Source: Gammaproteobacteria bacterium
Lineage (GTDB): Bacteria > Pseudomonadota > Gammaproteobacteria > SZUA-229
Assembly: GCA_030595325.1 (NCBI GenBank)
Contig: JAUVDN010000014.1
Coordinates: forward strand, 1-33,529
Reading direction: 5' to 3'
Length of the DNA stretch: 33,529 nucleotides
The first letter of the stretch is position 1, and each line of letters begins with the position of its first letter. The notes below the pieces were generated by a model, which searched no databases, had not been told where the DNA came from, and saw only the letters and a program-made list of their open reading frames with translations. This document shows positions 26,937-33,529 of this stretch, in pieces. The position numbers and the translations under genes were made by a program.

Positions 26937-27012
26937 GGGCTGTTAGCTCAGTTGGTAGAGCACCGGACTTTTAATCCGATGGTCGAGAGTTCAAATCTCT
27001 CACAGCCCACCA
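26937..27012 (+). tRNA. tRNA-Lys (anticodon UUU)
   Basis: A complete 76-nt tRNA with encoded CCA. The acceptor stem GGGCTGT pairs with ACAGCCC; the D arm is GCTC/GAGC, the anticodon loop CTTTTAA gives UUU for lysine, and the T arm is GAGAG/CTCTC around TTCAAAT. The bottom of the anticodon stem, positions 27 and 43, is a C-A mismatch instead of a pair. All else is standard, so it should be functional. Confidence 0.97.
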
Positions 27013-27018
27013 TATAAT

Positions 27019-27050
27019 AAAAGACCCGCACTAGTGCAGGTCTTTTTTTT
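27019..27050. terminator. Shared bidirectional terminator, tRNA-Lys and the opposing gene
   Basis: AAAAGACC (27019-27026) pairs with GGTCTTTT (27039-27046), with a palindromic GCACTAGTGC inside and one C-A mismatch between. T runs exist on both strands. The stop codon of the minus-strand gene lies inside this hairpin, so the terminator also encodes its last residues (KKDLH). Confidence 0.8.
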
Positions 27051-27576
27051 CGCCTGCGTAATTAGCAAGTAAAGTGTTTTTTGTGTATAGGCCCGCTTCA
27101 CGCAGTCGCTGAATAATATCTTGTATGTGTGTGTCGCTGGCTATTAAGTCCATTCGATAATGTAAGTCACCATAAGTATTTGCATCTGCATCAATTCTGT
27201 CATTTTCATTCGTTTCTAAGACACAATTGTCGTGATACCGGCTGTATAAGGTTTTATCACCGGCGGAGTTCTTTTCAAATGATACCCAGTAACCACGGAT
27301 AATTTCTAAACAGGCTTTAGGTGCAAATAATCCTTGGTCTTTTTCATCTATCGCTTTCATCAGTGCGACAAAGTGCGGATCATTTTCTGCCAGTAAATCT
27401 AACTCTGGTGTGTTTTTGCATTGTGACTCAAATCGTTTGTCGTGGTAGCTTACATTAGCCTCATCGCCATTTTGTAAGGCAATTAGGCCGCCGCGTAATG
27501 TTTCCAGGCATGCTTCGTTAGACTGTGCGAACAGATTGCTGGATAAGGTAAGTAGTAACAGGGGTAGAAAACGCAT
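27031..27576 (-). CDS. Unrecognised secreted protein with an internal duplication
   Basis: A 181-residue protein with a clear signal peptide (about residues 1-17, ending LFA before QS), so probably periplasmic. I do not recognise a family. The mature part contains two similar units. Each starts ACLE-x-x-RG (ACLETLRGG at about 22, ACLEIIRGY at about 87), runs through a Tyr-His-Asp element (SYHDKRF, SRYHDNC) and ends with a second cysteine. The four cysteines could form two disulfides, one per unit. It sits downstream of the sox operon on the same strand, behind that operon's terminator, so it is probably a separate unit. No function is proposed. Confidence 0.7.
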   Translation of the reverse strand: MRFLPLLLLTLSSNLFAQSNEACLETLRGGLIALQNGDEANVSYHDKRFESQCKNTPELDLLAENDPHFVALMKAIDEKDQGLFAPKACLEIIRGYWVSFEKNSAGDKTLYSRYHDNCVLETNENDRIDADANTYGDLHYRMDLIASDTHIQDIIQRLREAGLYTKNTLLANYAGEKKDLH

Positions 27577-27739
27577 ATTTATGAACTCAAATAATAGAAT
27601 GATATTGTTTTGTTCATTTTGAAATCACTAGATAAAATATAGCAGATATTTATTTATAATCACTGATTACTCGATAGTAATGTCAGATTATTTGGTGTTG
27701 AGCAGTTATTGTACTTATAACAACTCTCTCAATACAAAC

Positions 27740-27772
27740 AAAAAAGCCCCGAACACTGTTCGGGGCTTTTTT
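27740..27772 (-). terminator. Terminator of the sox operon
   Basis: A perfect 15-bp stem (AAAAAAGCCCCGAAC with GTTCGGGGCTTTTTT) closes a 3-nt loop, with a T run on either strand. It lies 42 bp beyond the soxA stop. Confidence 0.92.
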
Positions 27773-27813
27773 GTTTCAAGAATCTAACCTGAGGTTATTA
27801 TTCTATCTTAGTT

Positions 27814-28647
27814 TTACTTCCTTTGGCTTGGACCATTAATTTCCAGACCATTACTCATGTAAGTGTGGAAGTACTCCAGAGCTTTGTACTCATCACTCTG
27901 TGCCTTAAATGGCTTAGCACGTACCTGCTTGTTACAACCGCCGTAACGACGATGTATGGTACCCATACCTGCCCACTTATTACGGTAAACAGGGAATCCA
28001 GTTGCATGACCGTAAGCAGGGCTTAGGATGTCAGCGCGGATCTTACTGCCTGAGTAATAGTAGTGACAATCAGCACAAGACATATTCAACTGACCACGTT
28101 TAGCGTAAAAATGTTGCTTACCACGATTGTAAGCAGCAACTGCTTTAGCATCGTTTGGTACTTTTACGTTAACTTTATGGCCACGTGATAGTGATGCTAG
28201 ATAAGCACCAATTTCAGTGATAGTGCCTTTTTTCCATTTCAGCTTTTTCTCGCCATTGTCTGTACGACACTTGTTAATAGCGCCTTCCAGAGTAACAACT
28301 TTGCCGCTGTCAGTATCAAAATAAGGATAATTTTGTTTTATGCCTTTTTTGTAGTTTGGAAAACAATCTGCATAACCTTTTCCGTTAGCAAATTTTTTGT
28401 GAAATTTTCCTTCGCCGTCATCGACTGCGATTTCATAAGAAGGAAATTCTTCAAATGCTTCCCACTGCTCACGAGAAGCTGCGTCTACAGAGTAAACGCC
28501 GTTGATAAAGTCACCCTTGGGTACATCAGGAAATTTTTTCGTGAAGTACGAGCGGAATGCTTTTAAGTCATCATCTGGACTTGCTTGTGCTGCAAACGGA
28601 GTTGCAGCAAGTAGCATGATAGATAATGCGGTAGCAATTTTTTTCAT
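27814..28647 (-). CDS. soxA: Sulfur oxidation c-type cytochrome SoxA (mono-haem form)
   Basis: A 277-residue periplasmic cytochrome with a signal peptide (ending AQA before SP). With SoxX it forms the SoxXA complex that joins thiosulfate oxidatively to the SoxY cysteine. The C-terminal haem motif CADCH is at 191-195, and C238 in YGGCNKQ is the expected cysteine axial ligand, which becomes a persulfide. The N-terminal half has no second CxxCH; instead C95 (YADCFPN) and C127 (INKCRTD) are placed to form a disulfide, as in mono-haem SoxA. Last gene of soxXYZA. Its ribosome site is AAAGGTG. Confidence 0.96.
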   Translation of the reverse strand: MKKIATALSIMLLAATPFAAQASPDDDLKAFRSYFTKKFPDVPKGDFINGVYSVDAASREQWEAFEEFPSYEIAVDDGEGKFHKKFANGKGYADCFPNYKKGIKQNYPYFDTDSGKVVTLEGAINKCRTDNGEKKLKWKKGTITEIGAYLASLSRGHKVNVKVPNDAKAVAAYNRGKQHFYAKRGQLNMSCADCHYYYSGSKIRADILSPAYGHATGFPVYRNKWAGMGTIHRRYGGCNKQVRAKPFKAQSDEYKALEYFHTYMSNGLEINGPSQRK

Positions 28648-28694
28648 GGTTCACCTTTTATTGTTATACCAGATTAAATAATTAACAGATTCTT

Positions 28695-28710
28695 ATGCTT
28701 ATAAAAGCAT
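28695..28710 (-). other. Hairpin between soxZ and soxA
   Basis: ATGCTT and AAGCAT form a perfect 6-bp stem around a 4-nt loop in the 69-bp gap. No T run follows. It could mark mRNA processing or set relative expression of soxXYZ and soxA; this is only a guess from position. Confidence 0.35.
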
Positions 28711-28716
28711 CTGCAG

Positions 28717-29034
28717 TTATTTCATCTTGGCTTCGGTTGAGTCACTCTTGCCAGTGTTATCTACCCAGCTGATTTTAATTGCGTCGCCAGACTTTGCACC
28801 TGTGAAAGCGAAAGATAGGAACGGGTTCTTGGAGATAGTACCGCCCCATTGAGCATTCATTACAGTTTTGCCGCCGTGTTCACAGACAACTTCCTGAATG
28901 AAATGGGCAGGAATTAACTTACCAGTTTTTTTATTTTTACGCAGACCAGTCTCCATCGGGTGGCTGATTAAGCATTTTACTTTAGCTTCGTCTTTTTTGA
29001 CTTTTGCGCGTATTTTAATTGATGATTTAGCCAT
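28717..29034 (-). CDS. soxZ: Thiosulfate oxidation carrier subunit SoxZ
   Basis: A 105-residue partner of SoxY. Residues such as IKIRAKVKKDEAKVKCLISH and the ETGLRK, IPAHFIQEV and AQWGGTISKNPFLSF segments are those of SoxZ. It has no signal peptide of its own; in this system SoxZ is exported together with SoxY by the Tat route. The full immunoglobulin-like fold length is present. It lies 25 bp after soxY and is preceded by an AGAGG ribosome site. Confidence 0.95.
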   Translation of the reverse strand: MAKSSIKIRAKVKKDEAKVKCLISHPMETGLRKNKKTGKLIPAHFIQEVVCEHGGKTVMNAQWGGTISKNPFLSFAFTGAKSGDAIKISWVDNTGKSDSTEAKMK

Positions 29035-29059
29035 CTTTTTTTAACCTCTTAAATTGTGC

Positions 29060-29530
29060 TTAACCGCCGCAACCACCGATAGTGACTTTGACGTTTTTGG
29101 AAGTGCTATACAGTTTGCCACCGGCTTTTACAACAGCGGTAACATCGGATGTTTTACCCATTTTGATGCGGGTAGAAACAAAACCTTTTGTAGTTGCACC
29201 AAGGTTAAATGTTGCGGCTAAAGGTGTACCATTTTTTGCAACAATGATGCTGATCGCTTCAGTGTTAGCAATTTTGCTGGTAACAGTAATAGGAACAACA
29301 GCGCCGTTCTCTGCAATATCAGGCGCTTTCAATTTAATGTCACCGCTCTCTGTTGCGCTTGAACTGCCCATTGAAGCTTCTAGAGCTGCATTGGTGTCTT
29401 TTGCTTCAAATGCAGCTTTTGGCCATGCAGCTAAAACGGCTTTAGGGGTTAATAGGCCAGCACTGATAGCAATGCCAGTGGCACCCGCTGCGAATGTGCC
29501 TTTGAGTAATACTCTTCGATTCTGATTCAT
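29060..29530 (-). CDS. soxY: Thiosulfate oxidation carrier protein SoxY
   Basis: A 156-residue periplasmic carrier of covalently bound sulfur intermediates. A Tat signal peptide is visible: RRVLLKG at residues 5-11, then a small-residue hydrophobic stretch and a cleavage site near AVLA (34). The protein ends in the hallmark GGCGG, with the carrier Cys at 154 on a flexible tail. The Tat signal agrees with co-export of SoxZ. It starts 18 bp after soxX with ribosome site GGAAGG. Confidence 0.97.
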   Translation of the reverse strand: MNQNRRVLLKGTFAAGATGIAISAGLLTPKAVLAAWPKAAFEAKDTNAALEASMGSSSATESGDIKLKAPDIAENGAVVPITVTSKIANTEAISIIVAKNGTPLAATFNLGATTKGFVSTRIKMGKTSDVTAVVKAGGKLYSTSKNVKVTIGGCGG

Positions 29531-29548
29531 CTAGTCATACCTTCCGAC

Positions 29549-29920
29549 TTATAATGTGTGAATAAACTTAGTTACCAAATCGATTTCGCCACTGGACATC
29601 ACTGCGTGAGGGCCAAACGGAATCATAATGGTATTAGGGTTGTTTTTGCGAGCATCGTCGATCTGAGCACGAAGTTTATCGTAGTCAGGAAAACGCGCTT
29701 TCATCGCAATTAACGGTGGACCAATATTACCAGCAAGTTTGCCACCTTCAATCTGATGACATGCCAGACAATTGCCTTTTTTTCTGTTGAATGCTAATTC
29801 TTTGCCTTTTGCAAGGTCAGCGCCTTCGTCAGCACTAGCAATGCTAGGTGCTAATCCAAGACAACCCACAAGGGCAGCAATAGAAGCAGTAGTAGTTAGT
29901 AAATGTGCGGTTATCCGCAT
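29549..29920 (-). CDS. soxX: Sulfur oxidation c-type cytochrome SoxX
   Basis: A 123-residue mono-haem cytochrome, the electron-accepting subunit of SoxXA. The haem motif CLACH is at 51-55 and the expected Met ligand is M99 in NTIMIPFGPH. A signal peptide ends near SIASA (30). Cys20 stands in LVGC, which also satisfies a lipobox, so lipid anchoring is possible. The first gene of soxXYZA, with a near-perfect ribosome site GGAGG about 9 nt before the ATG. It lies 264 bp from the divergent flank. Confidence 0.95.
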   Translation of the reverse strand: MRITAHLLTTTASIAALVGCLGLAPSIASADEGADLAKGKELAFNRKKGNCLACHQIEGGKLAGNIGPPLIAMKARFPDYDKLRAQIDDARKNNPNTIMIPFGPHAVMSSGEIDLVTKFIHTL

Positions 29921-29997
29921 TCTTATTTCCTCCTAAATTAATGTTGTTCAGTTGTTACAAGACGCCGTACATCGGTAATTATTCATGCTAAAGCAAT

Positions 29998-30026
29998 AAA
30001 ATATACTTATGACAGTGCCCCCACAA
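29998..30026 (-). promoter_or_regulatory. Candidate soxXYZA promoter
   Basis: On the minus strand TTGTGG (30021-30026) is spaced 17 bp from TATTTT (29998-30003), about 80 bp before soxX. Matches to consensus are moderate. Its -35 box overlaps the first of two AT-rich dyads. Confidence 0.35.
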
Positions 30027-30058
30027 TTGAATTGTAGGAATATATTCATAATTGAATA
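30023..30058. promoter_or_regulatory. Two AT-rich dyads upstream of soxX, possible operators
   Basis: ACAATT-G-AATTGT (30023-30035) and TATTCA-TAAT-TGAATA (30043-30058) are both perfect inverted repeats, with centres about 21-22 bp apart, i.e. two helical turns. One touches the candidate -35 box. Such sites suit a dimeric winged-helix repressor; sox operons are often controlled by ArsR-type regulators, but none is encoded in this window. Confidence 0.45.
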
Positions 30059-30184
30059 GTGATGTACAGCATACTCCCTAAAGGGGATAAGGCAAGGGCT
30101 TCCACGAAAAAAACAAGGCGAGCACGAGACTTAATAAGGATCTGACCATAATGGGAGTTTATTACCGGTCTTTATACTGTTTTA

Positions 30185-31588
30185 TTAATACTGTTTTATT
30201 ATTTTTTTCAGTTCTTTTTTTGCCGCTTCCAGTCTTTTTTTAGTGGATGGGCTGATGTCCTCTTGATTGAGTGCGTTGTCGTATTGTTGTATCGCAAGTT
30301 CAATGTATCCCTGGCGTGCATATTGGTTTCCGGTGGATTCCAATGCTGCCCCCGTCTGTCCGTTGGCATAATAGGCTTTTGCTAAAGCCTTATGGATAAC
30401 TCCGTAATCATTTATCTGCAGCTGGTTCTTCAGTAAAGGGATACTCTTTTCAGGCATCTTGTTGTTGTTTAACGCTGATGCATAACTCATGGTAACGGGT
30501 AGGTAGCCTGGATAGAGTCTCGCCAATGAGCTTAAAACAGCTAATGCTTTTTTATCTTCTTTATTGGCAGTGTATGCCTCGGCCAGAGCCAGGCGTATCC
30601 AGGGGTGCTTATGGCGATCTTTCAATGAGCTTAATATCTTTACTGCTAGCTCAGGCTTTTGAGCGTATATTGCTGCCAGTGCTTTTTGGTAGAGCCCGAT
30701 GATGCCGGTGCCAACAACGTCATCGTTTAGATAATGCCCAGGTTGCTTACTTAACTGAACGATTAATCTTGCTTTAGCAAATTGAAAATCAAGATTGTCT
30801 TTTGGGAGCTTAATTCCTTCTTCTGTTAGACGGTTCTTAGCCTCTGATACACGATTTTCACTTAATGGGTGGGTGCGTAAATATTCGATGCCACCGCCAC
30901 TAGGGCTTTTATCGAGTAAAATTTCAAAAAATTCAACCATGCCTTCAGGGTTAATGCCAGTATCCGCCAGAATACCAATACCCACGCGATCAGCTTCATA
31001 CTCATTGCTGCGGGTGAAGTTGATTGAGGATTGTTGACTGCCGGCGATACCGGACATGAACACGGCCTGTCCGGCCTGTGAATCCTGTGAGCCGACTAAT
31101 ATAGCTGCCAGCAGCGTCGCAATCGTCAGTGCAGTTGATTGACCTGAATTATCGAATGCGCGTGCCAGATGGCGTTGCGAGACGTGAGCTATCTCATGTG
31201 CCATAACACTGGCCAGCTGGCTTTCATTCTCTGCTTCCAGAATTAGCTGGGTGTGGATGCCGATATAACCTGCAGGACCGGCGAAAGCGTTAATCGTCGG
31301 TGCCTTGATGATGAAGAAGTGAAATTGATCACCGGCGGCATCAGAATGTGAAGCCAGTCGCTGGCCGATGCTGTTGAGGTAATAATTTATCTGCAAGTCT
31401 TCCACGAAGGGAAGGTTGGCACGTAAGGAGCGATAAAACCCCAGTCCGAGCTGGCGTTCCTGTTTACTGCTGAAGCTGTCTAACGTTGGGTCACCTAGCG
31501 TTGGCAGGTTGGCGATAGCAAATGACGACCAGGTGAGAGACAGCACAAGCAATGTACTTAATATTTGTTTTATCATTAAGCGCGTCAT
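30185..31588 (-). CDS. bepA: M48 family periplasmic metalloprotease with TPR domain, BepA-like
   Basis: A 467-residue zinc protease with a signal peptide (ending AIA before NLP). The M48 motif HEIAH gives ligands H131 and H135 with catalytic E132, and the third ligand is a Glu in SNEYEAD (196-200). The C-terminal 200 residues are TPR-like helices (LALAEAYTANKEDKKAL, ALAKAYYANGQTGAALE). This is the layout of BepA, which degrades stalled LptD and other outer-membrane proteins at the BAM complex. The last gene before a long non-coding stretch; it runs toward soxX, with no obvious terminator after it. Confidence 0.92.
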   Translation of the reverse strand: MTRLMIKQILSTLLVLSLTWSSFAIANLPTLGDPTLDSFSSKQERQLGLGFYRSLRANLPFVEDLQINYYLNSIGQRLASHSDAAGDQFHFFIIKAPTINAFAGPAGYIGIHTQLILEAENESQLASVMAHEIAHVSQRHLARAFDNSGQSTALTIATLLAAILVGSQDSQAGQAVFMSGIAGSQQSSINFTRSNEYEADRVGIGILADTGINPEGMVEFFEILLDKSPSGGGIEYLRTHPLSENRVSEAKNRLTEEGIKLPKDNLDFQFAKARLIVQLSKQPGHYLNDDVVGTGIIGLYQKALAAIYAQKPELAVKILSSLKDRHKHPWIRLALAEAYTANKEDKKALAVLSSLARLYPGYLPVTMSYASALNNNKMPEKSIPLLKNQLQINDYGVIHKALAKAYYANGQTGAALESTGNQYARQGYIELAIQQYDNALNQEDISPSTKKRLEAAKKELKKIIKQY

Positions 31589-31971
31589 ATTAGGTTTAAG
31601 GTGTTATGCATAATTACTAATAAAATAGTTAAGTATAAATTTAGCGCAGGAAATTGCATACGCTAGTCTGGACAGTAAGGCTATTTATAACAGTACTTAG
31701 TCAGATAGAATATGGGCATTTTATCAAAATGAAATATATTCTCAGTAATACTTTTCGATGCTGCAATAAGAAAAAAGTTGCTTAATTATTAGACAAATTC
31801 AGCCTTTTTTTGATTTATTATGTAAACCATCAGGATTATTTCATGTTTCTTATAAAAAATAGTTACTTTAGGGTTTACAGAAGCGATTTTATTTTCATAT
31901 ACTGAGTCGCTTTTTTGTAAAAGTAATAGTGAGAAATAATAATAAAACGTTAGTTCAATAGAGGGGATTCA

Positions 31972-32000
31972 TTGACACGTGTTAATTTCTCAGCTATCTA
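31972..32000 (+). promoter_or_regulatory. Candidate promoter of the fadL-like gene
   Basis: A perfect TTGACA (31972-31977) is spaced 17 bp from TATCTA (31995-32000). The -10 box is poor (3 of 6). It would give a 5' leader of about 80 nt. Confidence 0.45.
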
Positions 32001-32066
32001 TTGTAAGTAACTGAAATAGATAAAGCTCCCTACAAAATAAATTTAAGAGTCTTGTGGCTTGAATAC

Positions 32067-32080
32067 CTACCTGGAGGTAG
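32067..32080 (+). promoter_or_regulatory. Small hairpin enclosing the fadL ribosome site
   Basis: CTACC and GGTAG pair around TGGA, so part of the GGAGG ribosome site (6 nt or more before the ATG) is in the stem and loop. A 5-bp stem is modest; it could lower translation until melted. Confidence 0.35.
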
Positions 32081-32086
32081 AAAATA

Positions 32087-33406
32087 ATGAGAACAGCAGT
32101 AAAAAAATCGCTTCTGGCAATCGCCGTATCAAGCGTAATGGTTTCACCAGTCGTTAATGCTACTAATGGCTATTTCATGCACGGTGTGAGTACAAAAGAA
32201 AAAGGGTTGGCAGGCGCGGGTGCTGCTTATTCACAAGATGCCATGGCTTCAGCCAACAACCCGGCGGGTATGGCATTTGTTGGGGAACGTTTTGATGTTG
32301 GTTTAGCAGTTTTTAGCCCTTCACCACGTAGTTTTACGGTAACGGGTACCCCTTCAGCTGCTAGCTTTATTAATGCAGCACCGAATGTAGAAGTAGAAAG
32401 CGATGGTGATTTCTTTTTGATTCCGCATATTGGTTATAACTGGCAGATAGATGACACTACTACTGTTGGTGTTGCAGTTTATGGTAATGGTGGTATGAAC
32501 ACGGAATACCCTACTTCATCGACTACGCCTAATCCGAATGCAGGTATATTTGGTGATGGTAAAGCAGGTATAAACCTTGAACAGGCATTTTTTAATGTTA
32601 GCGTTTCCAGCAAGCTTAGCGAAAAACATGCTATTGGTGCTAGCGTTCTTTTAGTCGGGCAGAAATTTTCAGCTGAGGGTTTAAATGGATTTGGTGGTTT
32701 TTCAGTTGACCCATCAAACCTATCTAGTGGCAGTGATGATACCGCCATTGGTATAGGAATTAAACTTGGTTATCAGGGTGAAGTGGCTGATGGAGTCCGT
32801 GTAGGTGTCAGTTACCAGTCTAAAGTAAAGATGGATGAGTTCGATAAGTATGCGGGTCTGTTTGCTGGCGGCGGTAACTTCGATATTCCTGCTACTTATA
32901 ATTTAGGCGTGTCTTTTGAGGTTGGATCATCCAGTATGATTGTGGCTGATATTCAAGAAATAAAATACAGCGGTGTTTCATCAGTTTCGAATCCTTTGAT
33001 GCCAAATTTGGGTATGTGTATGGGTGGTGATTTAACGAGTTGTTTGGGTGGTGCAAATGGACCGGGTTTCGGCTGGGAAGACATGACGGTTTATAAAATC
33101 GGTTATCAGGTCGATATGGGCAGCAATACTTTCCGTGTAGGTTATAGCCATGCAGATCAGCCGGTTCCTAACTCTGAAGTATTCTTTAATGTGTTAGCTC
33201 CTGCTGTGGTCGAAGATCATATCACTGCTGGTTGGACCATGCGGCTTGGTGAGAATCAGGAAATCAACCTTGCCGGTATGGTTGCACCAAGCAATTCTAT
33301 CAAGGGGCCAAATGCTTTTGATGGTGGCTCCGCTGCCGGTGGTTCTGATATAGAAATCGAGATGTCTCAGTGGGAGCTCCAGGCAGGATGGGCGATAAAA
33401 TACTGA
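32087..33406 (+). CDS. OmpP1/FadL-family outer membrane transporter
   Basis: A 439-residue outer-membrane beta-barrel with a signal peptide (ending VVNA before TNGYF). The mature N-terminus has the FadL/TodX signature: GYFMHGVSTKEKGLAGAG and then SANNPAGMAF, the NPA element of the luminal hatch. Barrel strands follow with alternating aromatic residues, and the C-terminus ends in an aromatic-rich strand (WELQAGWAIKY). A pair of cysteines (MCMGGDLTSC) lies in an extracellular loop. Family members carry long-chain fatty acids or aromatic hydrocarbons across the outer membrane; which here is not known. A strong GGAGG ribosome site precedes it. Confidence 0.93.
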   Translation: MRTAVKKSLLAIAVSSVMVSPVVNATNGYFMHGVSTKEKGLAGAGAAYSQDAMASANNPAGMAFVGERFDVGLAVFSPSPRSFTVTGTPSAASFINAAPNVEVESDGDFFLIPHIGYNWQIDDTTTVGVAVYGNGGMNTEYPTSSTTPNPNAGIFGDGKAGINLEQAFFNVSVSSKLSEKHAIGASVLLVGQKFSAEGLNGFGGFSVDPSNLSSGSDDTAIGIGIKLGYQGEVADGVRVGVSYQSKVKMDEFDKYAGLFAGGGNFDIPATYNLGVSFEVGSSSMIVADIQEIKYSGVSSVSNPLMPNLGMCMGGDLTSCLGGANGPGFGWEDMTVYKIGYQVDMGSNTFRVGYSHADQPVPNSEVFFNVLAPAVVEDHITAGWTMRLGENQEINLAGMVAPSNSIKGPNAFDGGSAAGGSDIEIEMSQWELQAGWAIKY

Positions 33407-33428
33407 GTTAATTCTTTACAAGCATGAT

Positions 33429-33458
33429 AAAAAAAGACCCCGTATGGGGTCTTTTTTT
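33429..33458 (+). terminator. Terminator after the fadL-like gene
   Basis: A perfect 13-bp stem, AAAAAAAGACCCC with GGGGTCTTTTTTT, closes a GTAT loop 23 bp after the stop codon. After it the last 71 bases of the window show no feature. Confidence 0.93.
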
Positions 33459-33529
33459 GGTCAGTAAATAATCAACTTTAAATCAGTAGTGTCAGTTATT
33501 CTTTAAATCAGAAGAAATATAGCTGGTTT

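Larger units (their letters stand above)
31589..32086. other. Long non-coding stretch between bepA and fadL
   Basis: About 500 AT-rich bases without a convincing reading frame, RNA gene or repeat. The right part holds a candidate promoter and a small hairpin before the porin gene. Much of the left part presumably carries the bepA promoter, which I could not place. Confidence 0.7.

Noticed and set aside
26937-27050. tRNA-Lys 3' end as an integration site for a genomic island containing sox
   Set aside because: No integrase, no second copy of the tRNA 3' end in the window, and codon use of the sox region looks like its surroundings.
29082-29525. 147-codon open frame on the plus strand opposite soxY
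   Set aside because: Mirror of an Ala/Gly/Thr-rich gene; SoxY on the other strand has all family hallmarks.
1-33529. CRISPR array, prophage, toxin-antitoxin or defence cluster
   Set aside because: No regular repeat-spacer pattern, phage structural gene, transposase or typical defence domain is seen in the window.

Overview
The window looks like an ordinary chromosomal stretch of a sulfur-oxidising gammaproteobacterium of moderate to low GC content. Three things point that way: the gene order bamD / rluD-pgeF-(rhodanese)-clpB, the block ruvCAB-ybgC-tolQRAB-pal-cpoB-queE-queC-tRNA-Lys, and a thiosulfate-oxidation operon soxXYZA. I see no prophage, insertion sequence, integrase or CRISPR array.

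Layout. 1-2441 (minus strand): a pilS-pilR type two-component pair, with the regulator cut by the window edge, preceded by a tiny membrane-peptide ORF that ends on a slippery sequence. 2489-4978: nadE, convergent with bamD. 5160-7449: rluD, pgeF and a rhodanese gene, closed by a strong terminator. 7499-10204: clpB behind a good heat-shock (sigma-32) promoter. 10240-13251 (minus): a diguanylate cyclase with a degenerate EAL domain, then a short-chain dehydrogenase. 13370-17481: an FmdB zinc ribbon, aspS, a REP/BIME-like inverted element, nadA and an alpha/beta hydrolase. 17704-19899: ruvC-ruvA-ruvB. 19968-25381: the complete Tol-Pal cluster with its terminator. 25429-27012: queE, queC and tRNA-Lys(UUU). 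27019-29920 (minus): an unrecognised secreted protein with an internal duplication, then soxA-soxZ-soxY-soxX (transcribed XYZA). 30185-31588 (minus): an M48 BepA-like periplasmic protease. 32087-33458: a FadL/OmpP1 porin with its terminator.

How the genes work together. Much of the window serves the cell envelope: BamD and the BepA-like protease in outer-membrane assembly and quality control, Tol-Pal-CpoB in envelope constriction, FadL in hydrophobic uptake, PilSR in surface control. The energy genes are soxXYZA: SoxXA loads thiosulfate onto the SoxY C-terminal cysteine, with SoxZ as partner. soxB and soxCD are not here. Two NAD steps (nadA, nadE), two queuosine steps (queE, queC) and Holliday-junction resolution (ruvCAB) are housekeeping.

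No new large system is evident. The items most worth a second look are small: the 29-codon ORF ending in A-AAA-AAG-TAA with an open -1 frame, the REP-like pair between aspS and nadA, the rhodanese ORF directly in frame behind the pgeF stop codon, AT-rich dyads over the soxX promoter, and the duplicated cysteine protein next to sox.
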